From NCBI RefSeq assembly GCF_005116575.1, contig NZ_SWCN01000029.1, positions 1 to 57,662 of the forward strand: a stretch of 57,662 nucleotides of DNA, in the 5' to 3' direction. The position numbers and the translations under genes are program-made. This DNA is from Desulforhopalus sp. IMCC35007 (GTDB taxonomy: Bacteria; Desulfobacterota; Desulfobulbia; Desulfobulbales; Desulfocapsaceae). The notes under the pieces were generated by a model that saw only the letters and a program-made list of their open reading frames with translations, did no database searches and was not told where the DNA came from. This document shows, piece by piece, positions 53,982 to 57,662 of this stretch (position 1 is the stretch's first letter; each line of letters starts with the position of its first letter).

Positions 53982-56534
53982 ATGAACTCTAAATACAAGG
54001 GCCATCAGTTGGCAGGCTATCTCTTATTTGCTATTTTCTTCACCACTTTGTTTCGTCCTTTCCTGGCCATAGCCGATTTTGAATCCTATACCTACCGTCT
54101 GAGCCAATCCACGGCCAACCATACCTTCTGGACAACTCTCCCGGCGGAAAAAGTGTTTAAGGATACTGCTGTCCCCAGTTTAACCGGATCAGAGGTAAAG
54201 GTGTATGCCGCTGGCAATGAATTTGAACCGTTTCAGATTGTCATAAATCCCAAGGCCTCGGGTACTGTTGCCGTCAGTGTGGGTGATTTTGGTGGGGGTA
54301 TTACAACAGAGATATTTCAGGTAAAATATGTAAATATCTCAACGCCCACCGACTATTTGTCAAAAACGGGTCAAAATCCAGACCCCCTATGGCCCATTGC
54401 AAACGGGGATACTGTAAGTGTTGTGGCTGGTCAAAATACAGCTTTCTGGTTTTCCGTCCATGTCCCCATAAATACAAGCCCAGGCGATTATATAAGCTCC
54501 GTTCAGCTAGGCTCAACGTCCATCCCTGTTCGTCTGCATGTCTTCAACTTTAGCCTGCCTGAGACCCTGAACGTCAAATCTCAGATGAATGTTGATCACC
54601 AAGCAATCCTCTCAAAATATGGAGTGCAGGGAACAAAGGCTGACTACTGGTCGTACGTGGATAAGATAAAGCAATTTATGGTCGATCATAGGATGACACC
54701 AAAAGGTGTCCTCTGGTCCGGCGGTCTCACCTCGACAGGTGGTGCTCCTTATATCGATTATGACTGTGCTGCAGGAACCTGGACAGATGGTGACGGGATC
54801 TGGGGATTTGAAGAACCCGCGTCCAGGTATCTTGATGGTACAGGGTTCATGGGTACTACCTTCTCCACGCCCTTTAATGCTGGCGTTGGCTTTCCCTCTT
54901 TTATGGCAGCAACTTTTCAAGATAATGATGCCTCGCTTGATCCGCGGCCAAATACATTTTGTGGTACAATACGGTCGGCTTCGGATTGGTATTCGGGAAA
55001 TAATCCGAATTCTGTTTTCAATAAAAAATGGTTCTCCTACATGACCTCAATGCAGGACTATTTGCAGGGCCTTGGATATCTTGATGAGGCCTACTATTAC
55101 ATCGCCAATGAACCCCAGGATCAGGCGGATTATGATGCGGTGGCCTGGTATTCCCAGGAGCTTAAAAAGGCAGCACCACAGTTAAAGCTGATGGTGTCAG
55201 AGGAGCCGAAGCCTGAAATCTATAACCACCCAAGCTTTACAGATTCAAAAATCGATATCTGGCTTGCCCATCTGGGGCTGCAGTTTGATCCAGAGATGTC
55301 CTTTGACAGGATGCTTCATCACGACGAAGAGACCTGGATCTATTTCCTGCATGGCACCCGTCTTCCACGTTTTAATCCAATCACCATAGATCGCTCTGGG
55401 GCCGATGCCAAGTTGATGGGCTGGTTTCTCTGGAAATACAGGCTGCGTGGTTTTGCCTATTATGCGTTTAACGGTTGGGAGACTAATCCATGGACCCAGC
55501 CTCTGAACTCGGGCCAAAATGGCAATCTGTTTTTGATGTATCCTCCTTCGGTGACAAACGACAATATCAGTTACGGGGCAAATAACCACAGATTTGTTCC
55601 GTCCATCCGTCTTGAACTTATGCGAGATGGTCTGGAAGATTATGAATACTTTTATCGCCTCAATAACAGCAGTCTGCCGCAGGCAGATCAGGTTAACCCG
55701 GCCGATAGTCAGGTGGATAAGATTATCGGCGCAGCCGTTGCCTATAATAGAGACAGTGGGTTCATGTATAATCTCAGACGCCTGATCGGTATGAAGCTGG
55801 GAGGGGAGAGTAACTCTATCGAAGACCTCGCACCCCTTTCCGTGCATCCAAGATCAGATGGTACTCCTGGAAACTACTACATCAATTTTCAGGACCCACA
55901 AGGTCAGCCCACCGGAAATATCGTCTATAACGGTCATACGTATATGAAAATTGGCGATGGCCTTTATGATGCGTCGCAGGGGTATGGCTGGATGAAGGCC
56001 GCCGAAGTACCTGACTCAGATTTTTATCCATTTTGGGATCAGTGGATTGACCCGGAACCTAAAACCCTCCTTGGGAGTTCCGTGATTGACAACTGGGGAC
56101 GGGAGGATGTCTTTGAGTTTGACCTTCCCAACGGGACGTATAACGTCACCGCCTGTGCGGGCTCAAGAAGCAGCACGAGATACCAGAATATTGTTATTGA
56201 AGGCGTTGTCTTTATGGACGATGAAGTGACAAATAACAGCTGGATTACGCGGACAAAAAAGGTCGAGGTCAAAGATAAAAAGCTCACTCTGGTCATGGGT
56301 AAGTATGAGCAGATCGGCTATATTAATTACCTCGATATAGAGGCGACATACGCTGATAGTGATGTGAATTGTGATGGTGCAACAGACCTGAAAGATGTCA
56401 TAAACCTGCTGGATATTTCTGCAGGTGGTACACCTGACATCAGCCAATGTCCGGAGAGGAACGGAGATCTGGACGGTAACGGACGGCTTGGAGTTGAAGA
56501 TAGTATTGAACTTTTACAGTTGTTAAAAGAGTAA
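53982..56534 (+). CDS. secreted DUF4091 glycoside-hydrolase-like protein with C-terminal dockerin
   Basis: 850 aa from ATG 53982, five bases after GGGGAG; the ATG just before is also possible. A signal peptide of about 30 residues (LFAIFFTTLFRPFLAIA) is followed by a beta-sandwich (about 35-190), a TIM-barrel-like region (about 200-560) whose end carries DUF4091 (RLELMRDGLEDYEYFYRL), a jelly-roll/malectin-like module (about 635-785), and a type I dockerin with two Ca2+-loop repeats (DVNCDGATDLKDVINLLD; DLDGNGRLGVEDSIELL). DUF4091 proteins are related to GH123 beta-N-acetylgalactosaminidases; substrate unproven. Possible acidic residues include those in YYIANEPQDQAD. The dockerin in this setting is unusual. 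Confidence 0.82.
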   Translation: MNSKYKGHQLAGYLLFAIFFTTLFRPFLAIADFESYTYRLSQSTANHTFWTTLPAEKVFKDTAVPSLTGSEVKVYAAGNEFEPFQIVINPKASGTVAVSVGDFGGGITTEIFQVKYVNISTPTDYLSKTGQNPDPLWPIANGDTVSVVAGQNTAFWFSVHVPINTSPGDYISSVQLGSTSIPVRLHVFNFSLPETLNVKSQMNVDHQAILSKYGVQGTKADYWSYVDKIKQFMVDHRMTPKGVLWSGGLTSTGGAPYIDYDCAAGTWTDGDGIWGFEEPASRYLDGTGFMGTTFSTPFNAGVGFPSFMAATFQDNDASLDPRPNTFCGTIRSASDWYSGNNPNSVFNKKWFSYMTSMQDYLQGLGYLDEAYYYIANEPQDQADYDAVAWYSQELKKAAPQLKLMVSEEPKPEIYNHPSFTDSKIDIWLAHLGLQFDPEMSFDRMLHHDEETWIYFLHGTRLPRFNPITIDRSGADAKLMGWFLWKYRLRGFAYYAFNGWETNPWTQPLNSGQNGNLFLMYPPSVTNDNISYGANNHRFVPSIRLELMRDGLEDYEYFYRLNNSSLPQADQVNPADSQVDKIIGAAVAYNRDSGFMYNLRRLIGMKLGGESNSIEDLAPLSVHPRSDGTPGNYYINFQDPQGQPTGNIVYNGHTYMKIGDGLYDASQGYGWMKAAEVPDSDFYPFWDQWIDPEPKTLLGSSVIDNWGREDVFEFDLPNGTYNVTACAGSRSSTRYQNIVIEGVVFMDDEVTNNSWITRTKKVEVKDKKLTLVMGKYEQIGYINYLDIEATYADSDVNCDGATDLKDVINLLDISAGGTPDISQCPERNGDLDGNGRLGVEDSIELLQLLKE

Positions 56535-56825
56535 TATCTCTCACAAGAAGTGGGGCTTTTCGTTTTCTTCCTCTGGTTTGATCGTAGGCAATTCTTTACC
56601 GGGAGTCTCTTTCAGGGATGGGCAAACAACAACCTGGAATACGTGAAATTATATGAAAACAGTATGGAACTTATGCTGGATTTCATGAAGGGTTTGAACT
56701 GGTCAACGGTTGCGGTTGAAAAAGAGACAATGACAAAAATACCTATCCTCCGCCTCAGTTAAACCTTGCACTGGTAAGGCATTGGTGGTAATTAGCTCTC
56801 ACTTATCCAAGTAATACCTCACCCC
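56535..56825. other. intergenic stretch before tRNA-Arg
   Basis: 291 bases with one 70-codon reading frame at 56550-56762 that begins without a good ribosome-binding site and resembles no family I know. It may be a decayed gene or non-coding. Confidence 0.35.
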
Positions 56826-56902
56826 GGACGGGTAGCTCAGCTGGATAGAGTGTCGGCCTCCGAAGCCGAAGGTCGCGGGTTCGAATCCCGCCTCGTCCAC
56901 CA
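56826..56902 (+). tRNA. tRNA-Arg (anticodon CCG)
   Basis: 77 bases including an encoded CCA. The acceptor stem pairs GGACGGG (56826-56832) with CTCGTCC (56892-56898). The anticodon loop CTCCGAA is closed by TCGGC/GCCGA and gives anticodon CCG, reading CGG (Arg). The T-arm is GCGGG-TTCGAAT-CCCGC. A terminator hairpin follows. tRNA-Arg genes are frequent integration sites. Confidence 0.97.
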
Positions 56903-56911
56903 GTGATTTAA

Positions 56912-56950
56912 GGGGCCTACAGTTTTTAAGCTGTAGGCCCTTTTTCTTTT
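56912..56950 (+). terminator. terminator after tRNA-Arg
   Basis: GGGCCTACAG (56913-56922) pairs perfectly with CTGTAGGCCC (56931-56940) around an eight-base loop, followed by TTTTTCTTTT. It lies ten bases after the tRNA. Confidence 0.93.
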
Positions 56951-57147
56951 CCCGGCACTATTTCCGGCAGCTTCCAGCATTTTGATGAAAAGCACACTAT
57001 CAGGAAAAACGCCATGGAATTTCTCTACAACCTGTCGTTTACGATTGATTCCGTCATTGTTAATGGGGGGAGAAATGTGCTTGTCTCTTGAATGGGAAAA
57101 GCAAAACTCTTGTATCTCTAACATATTAATACTACTATAGTTCCGCA
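56951..57147. other. gene-free stretch between tRNA-Arg and the hsdM fragment
   Basis: No supported gene. The only long frame, on the minus strand and running through the tRNA, gives the familiar false peptide read from the back of a tRNA and is not counted. No att-like repeat of the tRNA 3' end was seen inside the window. The region becomes AT-rich toward the hsdM promoter. Confidence 0.45.
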
Positions 57148-57175
57148 TTTACAGATTTCAGATTTTCTGTATAAT
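57148..57175 (+). promoter_or_regulatory. promoter of the hsdM-like fragment
   Basis: TTTACA (57148-57153), a 16-base spacer and TATAAT (57170-57175). The GGGGAG ribosome-binding site at 57189-57194 and the ATG at 57198 follow. Confidence 0.6.
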
Positions 57176-57197
57176 TTTTTTATTTGCAGGGGAGCAG

Positions 57198-57539
57198 ATG
57201 ACAGCAAAAGAAAAACTTGAACAACAGCTCTGGAATATCGCCAATACCCTGCGGGGTAAGATGGGCGCTGATGATTTCAGAGATTACATACTCGGATTCA
57301 TTTTTTACAAGTACCTCTCCGAAAAGATGCACCTCTATGGGGATGAACTGCTGAAGCCCGATGGGATCGCCTATGGTGACATCGATGAAGCCACGGAGCA
57401 AGGGCAGGAATATCTTGCAGCCATACAGGAAGAGGCACTGGAAAGCCTTGGGTACTTCCTCAAACCATCGGAGCTGTTCAGTGAGATGGCCAAGCGTGGT
57501 AATGGGGGCGGTAAGGCTAAATTTATTCTTGATGAGTAA
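57198..57539 (+). pseudogene. hsdM: truncated type I restriction methylase HsdM (N-terminal domain only)
   Basis: 113 aa matching the N-terminal helical domain of HsdM (LEQQLWNIANTLRGKMGADD, FRDYILGFIFYKYLSEKM). Full HsdM proteins are about 500 aa and continue into the SAM-binding and NPPF catalytic domain. Here the frame ends at TAA 57537-57539 straight after KFILDE and the following 120 bases contain no methylase coding in any frame. Promoter and ribosome-binding site look intact, so a short protein may still be made, but it cannot methylate. Either a remnant, or an N-terminal fragment whose continuation has been replaced; the rest of the locus lies outside the window. Confidence 0.8.
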
Positions 57540-57662
57540 CTGCTTCCCCCCCTTTAAAAATAATTTATGGGGATGAAGAAAATGCTTGACAGGTTTTTGG
57601 CAATATTTTTTGTAACAGCTTGATTCAATTATACAATCACCTGAGATGCATTGTAATAGGGC

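Noticed and set aside
56837-57148. 103-aa minus-strand frame running through tRNA-Arg
   Set aside because: Its C-terminal part (TRRDSNPRPS) is the well-known false peptide obtained by translating the back of a tRNA gene.
1-57662. CRISPR arrays, transposases, prophage genes
   Set aside because: No regularly spaced repeats, transposase motifs or phage structural genes were seen in the window.

Overview
The window is bacterial chromosome, densely packed on both strands. It most likely comes from an anaerobic Desulfobacterota (Deltaproteobacteria), probably Desulfobulbales-like. That placement is inferred from a single-chain pyruvate:ferredoxin oxidoreductase, a SelW-type selenoprotein with an in-frame UGA, a CoA-disulfide/persulfide reductase with a rhodanese domain, a YkgJ-type cysteine-cluster protein, FetA/FetB-like genes, and a small protein of a type I recall from Desulfobulbaceae. 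No rRNA or other phylogenetic marker was available to test it.

Layout. 1-12.4 kb is housekeeping: a dGTPase-like HD hydrolase, a SelW-like selenoprotein whose UGA conventional gene calling would miss, a DtxR/MntR-type regulator, recN with an overlapping PP-loop tRNA-thiolation-like gene, a Dus enzyme, a tRNA nucleotidyltransferase/poly(A) polymerase-like gene, rlmE, the yebC-ruvC-ruvA-ruvB cluster and panB. 12.4-29.3 kb is one collinear division and cell-wall (dcw) cluster: mraZ, rsmH, ftsL, ftsI-like, a murE-murF fusion, mraY, murD, murG, murC, murB, ftsQ, ftsA, ftsZ. It starts at a clear promoter followed by an array of MraZ half-sites with an exact 10-bp period. 29.5-38.3 kb holds a sensor kinase with FetA/FetB-like genes, the CoA-disulfide reductase, a possible Y-shaped RNA element, a HEAT-repeat/receiver protein, a PHP phosphatase and a YkgJ-family protein. 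38.4-49.8 kb holds the PFOR, an 868-bp stretch without a gene, a class IV aminotransferase, DUF493, a PAS hybrid kinase, a double TM2 protein, NagZ, a diguanylate cyclase and a small Cys protein. 49.9-57.7 kb holds a UvrD/PcrA helicase, folC, an HNH protein, a secreted DUF4091 protein with a dockerin, tRNA-Arg(CCG), and a truncated HsdM N-terminus just past the tRNA.

The most unusual point is in the dcw cluster. The FtsI-like protein keeps the full class B PBP layout (membrane anchor, dimerisation region, transpeptidase-like region, PASTA domain) but all three penicillin-binding active-site motifs are replaced: SxxK reads D-T-F-R, and the SxN and KTG positions are also lost. ftsW is missing from its usual place between murD and murG, where only one base separates the two genes, and ddl is missing before ftsQ. 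Precursor synthesis (MurE-F, MraY, MurD, MurG, MurC, MurB) and the FtsQLAZ scaffold look intact. This suggests the septal polymerase/crosslinker pair has been uncoupled here, with a pseudo-transpeptidase kept perhaps as a scaffold. Other signals of interest are the MraZ operator array with distant inverted copies, the selenoprotein with a plausible bSECIS hairpin, the three-way-junction RNA candidate at 34.3 kb, and the tRNA-Arg/HsdM junction as a possible island edge.
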